Shown: piece after piece, positions 9,095 through 17,720 of the stretch
How the letters are laid out: each line of letters starts with the position of its first letter
Numbering within the stretch: position 1 is the first letter of the stretch
DNA from: an uncultured Alphaproteobacteria bacterium
GTDB taxonomy: Bacteria; Pseudomonadota; Alphaproteobacteria; Rhodobacterales; Rhodobacteraceae
DNA: 64,000 nucleotides
Reading direction: 5' to 3'
Assembly (NCBI GenBank): GCA_902570265.1
Contig: CACFXF010000005.1
Coordinates: forward strand, 24,056 to 88,055
Program-made: the position numbers and the translations under genes
The notes under the pieces: model-generated
What the model was told of the DNA's origin: nothing
The model's input: only the letters and a program-made list of their open reading frames with translations
The model's database searches: none

Positions 9095-12000
9095 TTAAAT
9101 TATACCACAACCTCCTCCTCCAGGAGTTTCTATTTGTAAAATATCATCTCTGTCTAAAGTAATTTTATCACATGGTTTAAGAATTATTTTTTTTCCATTA
9201 CTTTTATAAACAGTTGATTTTCCGACTTTTCCAGCTCCACCACCATTAAGACCTGGTGGTGGAACTTGACGATGGCCTGAAATAATTGCCAAACTCATTT
9301 TTTGAAGAAATCTAATATTTCTAATTACACCATTTCCCCCTTTTGCAATCCCACTTCCTCCTGAATTTTTTCTTATTGAAAAGTTTTCTAAGACTACGGG
9401 GAATCTTGATTCAAGTATTTCTGGATCAGTTAGCCTACTATTTGTCATATTACTATGCACTCCAGATGTCCCCTCATAAAGTTCTCCATTCTTAAGAATA
9501 CCTGCCCCTGTTCCCCCACATATAGTTTCATAATATTGGTATTTTTTATTCCCCCAAGTAACATTATTCATAGTGGATTGAGACGCAGCTTGTACACCAA
9601 AAGCAAGTAATAGAGCCGATGTCACTGCTTGACTTGTTTCTACATTTCCAGCGATTACTGCAGCAGGGTATTCTGGCGAAAGAATAGTACCTTTTGGTAG
9701 TACTAACTTAACATTTTCCATTAAACCCGCATTCATTGGTATTTTTCCACCAACTAAAATTCTAATGGCATATAACACAGCAGCTCGGGTTACTGGTTGC
9801 GGAGCATTAAAATTTGTTTCAGTTTGGGATGTTGTCCCTGAAAAATCAACTACAATTTTTTCTGGGTTTTTGGTGGTACTCACAGAAACACATATTTTTC
9901 TCTTTTTATTATCAATGTCGTCATCCATATAATAAATGTACGATCCTTTCTTAATTGATTTCAGAATACTTCTTACCATTTCAGATGCATTGTTATTCAC
10001 AAATTTTGTATATTTTTTTACTAAAGTGACACCATACTCATTAATCAAATCTCTTAATTCTAATTCTCCCTTTTCGCAGGCCGCAACTTGAGCTCTAAGA
10101 TCTGCAAGATTCTTTGAAAGGGATCTCACAGGAAATTTTGCTCCTAGTAAAAGATCTGAAATTTCTCTTTTTTTAAAATTCCCATTTTGTACTAATTTGA
10201 AATTATCAATATAAACACCTTCATCTTCAATTTCTCTACTATCTGGAGGCATAGAACCTGGAGTAAGTCCTCCTACATCAGTGTGGTGACCCCTTGCAGC
10301 AACAAAAAACAAAATTTCATCTTTTGAGGGATGAAAAATCGGTTTAATAACGGTTATGTCTGGGAGATGTGTACCACCATGATATGGTGCATTCAGAGCA
10401 TAAACATCTCCTTTTTTAATATTCTTATTTTTTAAGATTATAGCTTTAACGGAAGCATCCATCGAACCTAGATGAACAGGCATATGTGGTGCATTGGCTA
10501 TTAAATCTCCTTTCTTATCAAAAACCGCACAGGAGAAATCTAATCTTTCTTTTATTGTAACAGACTGTGCCGTATTTTCTAAAACAATCCCCATTTGTTC
10601 TGCTACTGACATGAATATATTATTGAATACTTCCAACATCATTGGATTAGGTTTTGAAGTTTCAAAATTCTTAATTTTATACTTTTTTTCACTTGTACTT
10701 TTCAAAATAACGTCATCATGCTCTAATTTCTCACATTGCCAATTTGGTCTGACTAGAATCGAAGTAAATTCATCTATTACTATGGCAGGTCCAATTACTT
10801 TTTCGTTTATATAAAGGTATTTTTTTTGAACCAATTTACACTTTTGCCACTTTCCATCTATAAATATCTGATCACTAAAGTAATCTTTTTTAAATAAATC
10901 TTTATGTAGTTTTTGATTATTTTTATCCCTAATTTCATTATTTTTTGATTGGAATACTTCTACTGCAATTGAATCAATGTGAATTGGATCATCTGATATT
11001 TTAAATCCATACCTTCTTTTAAAATTTGTATAGAAATCTTCTCTCATATCATCAAAAGACTTGAATCTTACTTGAAAAGTTGTATCAGAGTTCTTTAATC
11101 TTAGAAAAATTGTTTCATATATCCCAATATTGTCTTTTTCTATTTTTTGAGCAATAAGCTCATGTTTTAACTCATCAGTTAATCTATTAAGAGAATTTTT
11201 CAAAAGTTTTAAATTTGCTCTTGTTAGAGGCTTTTCAATAGTCTCTTTTTTCAAACTTCTAACATTAGCTAATCCAATTCCATATGCTGAAAGCAAAGAA
11301 GCTTTTGAATGGATATAACACTTTTTTATATTGAGATTCTCAGCAATTGAGCACGCAAATTGGCCACCTGCCCCACCAAAAACTGTGAGGCAATATTTAT
11401 TGAGATCATATCCTTTTTGAACTGAGATTTTTTTAATTGCACTTGCCATATTCTGAGATGCTATGTTCAACCAATCTTCAGCTAAACTCTCTTCAGATTG
11501 ATTTAGTTTTTGAGCAATTGAACGAATGGCTTTTCTAGGGGTTGCTTGATCTAAAAGCTTTTTACCATTTTTTCCAAAAATAGCTGGAAAAAATTCAGGC
11601 CTTAATCTTCCCGTAATCAAGTTAGCATCTGTCACAGTTAAAGGTCCTCCATTGCCATAAGAAGAGGGACCAGGATAAGCGCCTGCACTTTCAGGACCGA
11701 CTTGCAATCGGCCTAACCTATAAGAAAGTATACTTCCACCACCTGCTGCTACAGTATTTATATTCATCATGGGGGAAGCTAACCTCACGCCAGCAATTTG
11801 ACTTCTATGAGTTCTTTCATAACTTCCTGAAAAATGGCAAACATCTGTAGAAGTTCCACCCATATCAAAACCAATTATTCTATTTTCACCTATTTTTTTG
11901 CTTACTTCTACTGCTCCTACCACGCCTCCAGCAGGACCAGATAAAACAGCATCCTTCCCTCGAAATAAGTCTTTAGATATTAAACCACCATTTGATTGCA

Positions 12001-12718
12001 TAAATTTTAGTTTATTACCTAAATCGCCAGAAAAATTCTCAACTAATTGTTCAACATATTTCTTAAGCACTGGTGTTAAATAGGCGTCTATTACTGTTGT
12101 ATCTCCTCTTTCTACAAATCTTATTTGAGGCGATATTTCATGACTTGCTGAAACTTGTTTAAACCCCAAAGAATAGGCTAATTCTAATATTGTTTTTTCG
12201 TGATTAATATACTTATAACCGTGCATTAACAAAATCGCACAAGAGGTAATACCTTTTTTTATACACTTTATTAATTCTTTTTTTAATTCAGAGACATCAG
12301 GTGCTATTACTGTTTTTCCATCTGCTAGTATTCTCTCCTCAACACTGACCACTTTTTCATAGAGCTGATCAGGTAGATTAATTTTTCTTGCAAATATATC
12401 AGGTCGATTTTGGTAACCTATTTTAAGTTGGTCTTCAAATCCCTTAGTAACAACTAAAACAGTTCTAGCACCTTTTCTTTCCAGTAAAGCGTTTGTAGCT
12501 ACAGTTGTACCTACTTTTATTTCAGAAATTAGAGAGGTTGGAATTTTTTTATTTTTTGGGATACTTAAGAACTGCTTTATAGAATGAATAGTTGCATCTT
12601 TATATTTGCTAGGATTAATAGAAAGATGTTTAGAAATTAATAACTTCCCGGTTGGATCTAAAGCTATAGAATCCGTGAAGGTTCCCCCTCTATCTATCCA
12701 AAAGCTCCATTTTGACAT
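9095..12718 (-). CDS. ATP-dependent 5-oxoprolinase family, fused HyuA-HyuB
   Basis: A 1207-residue fusion of hydantoinase A (N-terminal, about 1-680) and hydantoinase B (C-terminal, about 690-1207) domains, the layout of eukaryotic and bacterial 5-oxoprolinase. The HyuA part has the actin-fold phosphate loop DRGGTFTDS, KVGTTVATNALLERKGARTV and IGFDMGGTSTDV. The HyuB part has the metal-site region APYHGGTHLPD, ARGHHTDVGG and the terminal ETPGGGGCG. Such enzymes use ATP to open 5-oxoproline to glutamate, but hydantoin and lactam substrates occur in the family. The start is moved to ATG 12718: GGGGA lies 6 nt upstream, while ATG 12730 has no Shine-Dalgarno sequence. A peptide importer next door makes a role in peptide or glutathione-derived nitrogen plausible. 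Confidence 0.88.
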   Translation of the reverse strand: MSKWSFWIDRGGTFTDSIALDPTGKLLISKHLSINPSKYKDATIHSIKQFLSIPKNKKIPTSLISEIKVGTTVATNALLERKGARTVLVVTKGFEDQLKIGYQNRPDIFARKINLPDQLYEKVVSVEERILADGKTVIAPDVSELKKELIKCIKKGITSCAILLMHGYKYINHEKTILELAYSLGFKQVSASHEISPQIRFVERGDTTVIDAYLTPVLKKYVEQLVENFSGDLGNKLKFMQSNGGLISKDLFRGKDAVLSGPAGGVVGAVEVSKKIGENRIIGFDMGGTSTDVCHFSGSYERTHRSQIAGVRLASPMMNINTVAAGGGSILSYRLGRLQVGPESAGAYPGPSSYGNGGPLTVTDANLITGRLRPEFFPAIFGKNGKKLLDQATPRKAIRSIAQKLNQSEESLAEDWLNIASQNMASAIKKISVQKGYDLNKYCLTVFGGAGGQFACSIAENLNIKKCYIHSKASLLSAYGIGLANVRSLKKETIEKPLTRANLKLLKNSLNRLTDELKHELIAQKIEKDNIGIYETIFLRLKNSDTTFQVRFKSFDDMREDFYTNFKRRYGFKISDDPIHIDSIAVEVFQSKNNEIRDKNNQKLHKDLFKKDYFSDQIFIDGKWQKCKLVQKKYLYINEKVIGPAIVIDEFTSILVRPNWQCEKLEHDDVILKSTSEKKYKIKNFETSKPNPMMLEVFNNIFMSVAEQMGIVLENTAQSVTIKERLDFSCAVFDKKGDLIANAPHMPVHLGSMDASVKAIILKNKNIKKGDVYALNAPYHGGTHLPDITVIKPIFHPSKDEILFFVAARGHHTDVGGLTPGSMPPDSREIEDEGVYIDNFKLVQNGNFKKREISDLLLGAKFPVRSLSKNLADLRAQVAACEKGELELRDLINEYGVTLVKKYTKFVNNNASEMVRSILKSIKKGSYIYYMDDDIDNKKRKICVSVSTTKNPEKIVVDFSGTTSQTETNFNAPQPVTRAAVLYAIRILVGGKIPMNAGLMENVKLVLPKGTILSPEYPAAVIAGNVETSQAVTSALLLAFGVQAASQSTMNNVTWGNKKYQYYETICGGTGAGILKNGELYEGTSGVHSNMTNSRLTDPEILESRFPVVLENFSIRKNSGGSGIAKGGNGVIRNIRFLQKMSLAIISGHRQVPPPGLNGGGAGKVGKSTVYKSNGKKIILKPCDKITLDRDDILQIETPGGGGCGII

Positions 12719-12814
12719 TAAATTCCCCATGATAAAATTTTAAGAATGACTAAATACATTTAATTTTTATAATATACATATAAAACTCAAAATGAAAATT
12801 AAACTCAAATTAAT

Positions 12815-13501
12815 ATGTCAATTTGGTCAGCTATATTTAAATTAATTTCTAAAATCTCAAAAAAAGTGAGAACAACTAAGTAAAATTTTTCAAAAGTTAA
12901 AAACACCTTCTAAAAAAACTTTTGGGTTTACCATTGCAGTCATTGCACTTAGTGCAAAAATGGCTAAAGCTTATGGGATAGTAAAAAATGAAGAAATCAA
13001 AGCATTTAGACAAGTTTTTTTATACCTAACAGTAAAGAAAAATACGCCGCTTTGGTTTTTTATTTAGCAAGAAAAGATGTTGCTGGATTTGAAATTTGTG
13101 CAAATAAGGTAAACAAAATGCTATATTCTAATAATAAAGTTCTAGAAGATTTACTAGAAGGATTTCTACATATTGCAACATCAGACGGAATTCATGATAC
13201 ATTAGAAAATCAATTTATTGAAACTGTAGCTAAAATCTTTAAGATTAGCCATAACAAATTAAATGTTTTAAAATCAAGATACTTACCAAATGAAATTATA
13301 GATCTTTTTATGGTTCTAGGAGCCAATCCAAACTGGGATATCTCTGTAATTAAGAAAAAATAGAAGGAACTATTTCGTGAATGCCATACAGACAAATACT
13401 TTGTAAAAGGATTGCCTTTGGAGGCATCAGCTTTAGCAAGTAACCGACTTTTAAAAATTAACAAAGCATTGGAAATGATAAAACATAACAGAATAATATA
13501 A
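12815..13501 (+). pseudogene. Decayed DjlA-like protein (TerB-like domain plus J-domain)
   Basis: This fills the only long stretch without an intact gene. Translated piecewise it gives MSIWSAIFKLISK at the start, then FTIAVIALSAKMAKAYGIV, LARKDVAGFE, EDLLEGFLHIATSDGIHD, LGANPN and finally FRECHTDKYFVKGLPLEA, in the order of alphaproteobacterial DjlA-like co-chaperones. Lesions: a stop at 12881 with a frame change soon after; a one-base loss in the T-run at 13015-13021; an in-frame TAG at 13361-13363 where a Tyr is expected; and the J-domain HPD tripeptide read as HTD. Reading resumes in frame after the TAG to a TAA at 13501. The ORF-track entry 13052..13363 is only the middle fragment. Confidence 0.85.
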
Positions 13502-13570
13502 AAGAATTGTTTTCAAATAAATTATGTTAAATTATTTTTAAATTTAAAATAATACTCAAATAGGTAAATC

Positions 13571-15355
13571 ATGGATAAAAAAATAATAGAAAAAAAAGAA
13601 CTCCCTTCATGGGATCTTTCTGATTTATATAAATCAACTGAATGTTCTGAAATAGATCAAGATTTAGATAAATTAGAAAAACTAACTATTAGTTTTAATA
13701 AAAAATACAAAGGAAGAATATATAAATTAAATGATAAAAAAATTTTTGATCTCTTCAAAAGTTTAGAAATAATAGAAAAGTTGAGTGGTAGATTAATTTC
13801 TTTTGCTTATCTAAATTACTGCGAAAAAGTTAATTGTGAGGTGAAGAATAAATTTCTTTCCTACATACAAGAAAAGCTTGTTAAATTTGAATCCAGAATG
13901 CTTTTTTTGTCCTTAGAAATTAATTCTCTTAATGAAAAGAAGTTTAAAAGTTTAATCTCAAAGCAAAGCAAAGTTTATAAATTTAAAACATTTTTAAAAA
14001 AAATGAGATTATTTAAACCATACCAACTTTCTGAAGGACTAGAAAATTTATTAAATGAATATAAATCATCGTCTAGATCTTCTTGGGTTAAATTATTTGA
14101 TGAAACAATATCAGAGTTAAGTATATCAGTATCTAACAAGCAGTATTCTTTTGAAGAAAGTTTGAATCTATTACAAAATAATAATTCAAGAATAAGAGCC
14201 ATGGCAGGTACAAGACTTTCAGAAGTTTTACAGAAAAAAATTAAATTATTTAGTAGGATTACTAATACCTTAGCCAAGGAAAAACAAATTGAAGACGAGA
14301 AAAGAAAATTTGATAGTCCTGCAGCGTCAAGACATCTTGCTAATAATGTAGATCCAAAAATTATTCAAAATCTTAGAGATACAGTTGTAGCTTCTTACCA
14401 AAATACTTCACACAGGTATTACAGACTTAAAGCAAAGATATTAAATAAAAAAAAATTAAAACTATGGGATAGAAATGCACCTATTAGATCAAGAAAAGAA
14501 CCACAGATTGATTGGGATAATGCAAAAAATATTGTCTTAGAAGCCTATTATGATTTTGATCCCAAAATTTCAGAAATAGGTAAAGAATTTTTTGATAATA
14601 ATTGGATTCATGCTAAACCAAACCCAAATAAAGCCTCTGGTGCCTTTAGCCATCCTACCGTTACAGACGTCCACCCTTTTATTTTATTAAATTATTTTGG
14701 AACAAGTAGGGATGTAATGACTCTAGCACATGAATTGGGTCATGGGATACATCAAGTACTTGCATCCAAACAAGGTGAAATTTTATCAAATACACCACTC
14801 ACTTTAGCAGAAACCGCTTCAGTTTTTGGAGAAATGCTTACTTTTGAAAGACTACTAAATGCTGAGAAGAATATCACCAGAAGGAAATATTTATTAGCAG
14901 GAAAAATAGAAGACATGATAAATACAGTAATAAGACAGATATCTTTTTACGACTTTGAAACACAAATTCATGATAAAAGAAAAGAAGGTGAGTTAACTTC
15001 TGAAGATATTTCAGCAATTTGGATGAATATATCTAAAGAAAGCCTAGGTGATAGTTTTGAATTTGACAATAATTATAAATATTTCTGGTCATATATTCCT
15101 CATTTTATCCATTCTCCCTTTTATGTGTACGCATATGCATTTGGAGATGGGATGGTTAATTCGCTATTTTCAAAATATAAAAATAAAGACTGTGATTTTG
15201 AAAAAAAGTATATCAAATTACTCAAAGCGGGCGGATCAAAAAACTATAAAGAACTTTTAAAGCCATTTAACCTAAATATTTCTAAAAAGGATTTTTGGGA
15301 GAAAAGTATAAGTGTAATAGATAATTTAATTGATGAGTTAGAGAGTATAGTATGA
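13571..15355 (+). CDS. pepF: Oligoendopeptidase F, M3 family metallopeptidase
   Basis: A 594-residue cytosolic zinc peptidase that cleaves short peptides. The catalytic motif HELGHGIHQ (about 386-394) gives the two zinc histidines and the general-base glutamate; the third zinc ligand lies in the downstream helix ETASVFGEM (about 414). The N-terminal helical region (LPSWDLSDLYKS) and the C-terminal Tyr/His-rich segment (IPHFIHSPFYVYAYAFG) are typical of the family. No signal peptide is present. With the YejABEF importer upstream it could process imported peptides. It is convergent with rpoH, 3 bp apart. Confidence 0.93.
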   Translation: MDKKIIEKKELPSWDLSDLYKSTECSEIDQDLDKLEKLTISFNKKYKGRIYKLNDKKIFDLFKSLEIIEKLSGRLISFAYLNYCEKVNCEVKNKFLSYIQEKLVKFESRMLFLSLEINSLNEKKFKSLISKQSKVYKFKTFLKKMRLFKPYQLSEGLENLLNEYKSSSRSSWVKLFDETISELSISVSNKQYSFEESLNLLQNNNSRIRAMAGTRLSEVLQKKIKLFSRITNTLAKEKQIEDEKRKFDSPAASRHLANNVDPKIIQNLRDTVVASYQNTSHRYYRLKAKILNKKKLKLWDRNAPIRSRKEPQIDWDNAKNIVLEAYYDFDPKISEIGKEFFDNNWIHAKPNPNKASGAFSHPTVTDVHPFILLNYFGTSRDVMTLAHELGHGIHQVLASKQGEILSNTPLTLAETASVFGEMLTFERLLNAEKNITRRKYLLAGKIEDMINTVIRQISFYDFETQIHDKRKEGELTSEDISAIWMNISKESLGDSFEFDNNYKYFWSYIPHFIHSPFYVYAYAFGDGMVNSLFSKYKNKDCDFEKKYIKLLKAGGSKNYKELLKPFNLNISKKDFWEKSISVIDNLIDELESIV

Positions 15356-15358
15356 TAA

Positions 15359-16237
15359 TTATGCGGGTTCTTTATGCGCTAATTCGTACATCTTTTTTTG
15401 AAGCTTTTCAAAAGCCCTAACTTCTATTTGACGTATTCTTTCCCTACTAACATTATATTCATTACTTAATTCTTCTAATGTTAAAGGATCATCTATTAAT
15501 TTACGCTTTGTTAAAATTTCACACTCTCTCTGGTTAAGAGACGTAAGTGCAGATTTTAACAATACCCTTCTACTATCTAATTCTTGTTTATCAGCAAATT
15601 TGGCTGCATGATCAGAATCTTCGTCTTCAATCCAATCCTGCCATTCCAATGTACCTTCGTTATTTGTATTAACTAAGACATTTAAGGATGCATCACCCCC
15701 ACCCATTCTTCTGTTCATTGAAATAACTTCATCTTGACTTACATTCAGATTTTCAGCAATGCTTTTTACATTATCTGGATGAAGCTCTCCATCTTCCATA
15801 ACCCCAATTCTATTTTTTGCCTTTCTTAAATTAAAGAAAAGCTTCTTTTGAGCACTTGTTGTACCCATTTTAACTAAACTCCAACTTCTCAAAATATATT
15901 CTTGAATGCTGGCTTTAATCCACCACATTGCATATGTTGCTAACCGAAAGCCTTTATCTGGATCAAATCTTTTCACTGCTTGCATTAAACCAACATTTGC
16001 CTCTGAAACAACTTCGTTGATTGGTAATCCATAGCCTCTATAACCAAGTGCAATTTTGGCAGCCAGTCGCAGATGTGACGTAACTAACCTATGAGCACTT
16101 TTTCTATCATCATGATCAACCCACGCTTTTGCTAACATAAATTCTTCTTCAGAGCTGAGCATAGGGAATTTTTTAATCTCATTAAGATAGTCAGATAAAC
16201 TTCCATCGCTTAAAGCTGGTAAATTACTTTTATACAT
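15359..16237 (-). CDS. rpoH: RNA polymerase heat-shock sigma factor (sigma-32)
   Basis: A 292-residue group 3 sigma factor. Regions 1.2 and 2 include LVTSHLRLAAKIALGYRGYGLP and RLATYAMWWIKASIQEYILRS. The RpoH box QKKLFFNLR (about 131-139) separates sigma-32 from other sigma factors. Region 4.2 ends in [20 protein letters not shown], the -35 recognition helix-turn-helix. GAGGA lies 5 nt before the ATG. It directs heat-shock transcription. The djlA-like pseudogene nearby suggests some loss among chaperone accessory factors. Confidence 0.96.
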   Translation of the reverse strand: MYKSNLPALSDGSLSDYLNEIKKFPMLSSEEEFMLAKAWVDHDDRKSAHRLVTSHLRLAAKIALGYRGYGLPINEVVSEANVGLMQAVKRFDPDKGFRLATYAMWWIKASIQEYILRSWSLVKMGTTSAQKKLFFNLRKAKNRIGVMEDGELHPDNVKSIAENLNVSQDEVISMNRRMGGGDASLNVLVNTNNEGTLEWQDWIEDEDSDHAAKFADKQELDSRRVLLKSALTSLNQRECEILTKRKLIDDPLTLEELSNEYNVSRERIRQIEVRAFEKLQKKMYELAHKEPA

Positions 16238-16302
16238 TCAATCCTCACATTTCAGATATTGATATAGTAGTTTTTAAAAAAAATTCAATATATTTATTTT
16301 AA

Positions 16303-17355
16303 TTAATATAATTCTGAAAAAGATGTTTCTAATTTTTGAAAATCTGATGGTAAAGGAGTTTGAAAAGATTTATTTTCCGAAGTTATAGGGTGAACAAAAG
16401 ATAAGTTTCTAGCATGTAGTGCTTGTCTTTTAAAATTAAGATAAATATTACCTAATGTATTAATAAGTTCAGTATCTGTTTTTTTCCCAGATCTATATGT
16501 TTGATCACCAACTATACCATGATTAATTGAATCCATATGGACTCTGATTTGATGAGTTCTACCAGTTTCAAGCCAACATTCCACTAACGATGCAACTACC
16601 TTATTTTTAAATTTATATTGATTATTTACTCTAAACCTAGTTACAGCATGTTTACCATTATTATTATTCCTAATCGCCATTTTTTTTCTATCAACAGGAT
16701 GTCTCCCAATATTACCGCTTATTTTAAAGATTTTATTTTCTTCTAAACAAAATACTAAGTTTTTTTTTGAATAATTATCATTTATGTTTGGAAGCCCCCA
16801 TATTAAGGCTATGTAATGTCTTCTTGCAGAATGTTTAGAAAACTGGTCTCTTAGACCTAAATAAGCTTGATCCGATTTAGCAACTACAAGTAATCCTGAA
16901 GTATCTTTATCTAATCTATGAACTATACCTGGTCTAAAATTCCCTCCCAAAACCGATAATCTATCACAATGATACAATAATCCATTAACTAAGGTTCCAC
17001 TATCAATTCCAGAACCAGGATGAACTACTAATCCTGATTTTTTATTAATTACAAGCAAATGTTCATCTTCAAAAATTATGTCTAATTCCATTTTCTCTTT
17101 GACTAAAACCTTCTTTTTATCTAAATCAAGTTCCAAGATTAGAGTTTCATCGTCTGATAATTTATGATCTAAATTAATTGGTCTATTAGAAATAGTACTA
17201 AAAATTAATCCGTTTGAAATTAAGTTTTTGACACGAGTGCGAGATATGCCTAATCCTTTGGGTATAGATTCTGCAATTATCTTTTCTAATCTGCCTGATT
17301 TTTTTCTTACTTTAAATTTAAAATTTTTTGCAGTCTTTAAATTAGAGGAAACCAT
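16303..17355 (-). CDS. rluD: 23S rRNA pseudouridine synthase, RluD type
   Basis: A 350-residue RluA-family pseudouridine synthase. An N-terminal S4 RNA-binding domain (about 20-85, GISRTRVKNLISNG) is followed by the catalytic domain with HRLDKDTSGLLVVAKSD; the Asp in this motif is the nucleophile. RluD-type enzymes modify helix 69 of 23S rRNA. Its ATG lies in the palindrome CCATGG and overlaps the ATG of the divergent DUF6476 gene, so the promoter must lie inside the neighbouring reading frame. GAAGG lies about 10 nt upstream of the start. Confidence 0.92.
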   Translation of the reverse strand: MVSSNLKTAKNFKFKVRKKSGRLEKIIAESIPKGLGISRTRVKNLISNGLIFSTISNRPINLDHKLSDDETLILELDLDKKKVLVKEKMELDIIFEDEHLLVINKKSGLVVHPGSGIDSGTLVNGLLYHCDRLSVLGGNFRPGIVHRLDKDTSGLLVVAKSDQAYLGLRDQFSKHSARRHYIALIWGLPNINDNYSKKNLVFCLEENKIFKISGNIGRHPVDRKKMAIRNNNNGKHAVTRFRVNNQYKFKNKVVASLVECWLETGRTHQIRVHMDSINHGIVGDQTYRSGKKTDTELINTLGNIYLNFKRQALHARNLSFVHPITSENKSFQTPLPSDFQKLETSFSELY

Positions 17356-17701
17356 GGAACAGAAACCTTCAAATGGGGAAACTAATTCTCAATTAAACTT
17401 AAATTTTCTTAAAACTTTAGTTAATATATTAACTATAGTAATGACTTTGGGTATGATTATTATAGTATTTATAATTATTAAAGAGTTTTTTTTAGATCCC
17501 AAGAATAAAAATGATAAATTTAAATTACCTGAATTAATTAAAATACCTAAATCATCCAATTTAGAATCAATTGATTTAAAAAATAATAATATTAGTATGG
17601 TAGTAACTTTAGATGATGGCACACAAAAGTTAATAATAATAACTTTTGATAATGGTTTAGAAACATCAAGAAAGTACATAGATATAGATAAAAGTAATTA
17701 A
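17354..17701 (+). CDS. DUF6476-like small membrane protein
   Basis: A 115-residue protein with one strong N-terminal membrane helix (about 23-45, TIVMTLGMIIIVFIIIKEFF) and a short extracytoplasmic beta-rich domain. This matches the DUF6476-type proteins commonly found divergent from rluD in Alphaproteobacteria; function is unknown. The ORF track extends the frame back to 17228, but the real start is ATG 17354: GAGGA lies 5 nt upstream and the N-terminus then resembles the family. dnaG follows 19 nt downstream and may be cotranscribed. Confidence 0.78.
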   Translation: MEQKPSNGETNSQLNLNFLKTLVNILTIVMTLGMIIIVFIIIKEFFLDPKNKNDKFKLPELIKIPKSSNLESIDLKNNNISMVVTLDDGTQKLIIITFDNGLETSRKYIDIDKSN

Positions 17702-17720
17702 AAATTTAAGACATCATTTT

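Noticed and set aside
13052-13363. ORF-track entry of 103 aa as an independent small protein
   Set aside because: It is the middle of the DjlA-like pseudogene; homologous sequence continues in other frames before it and in frame past its TAG.
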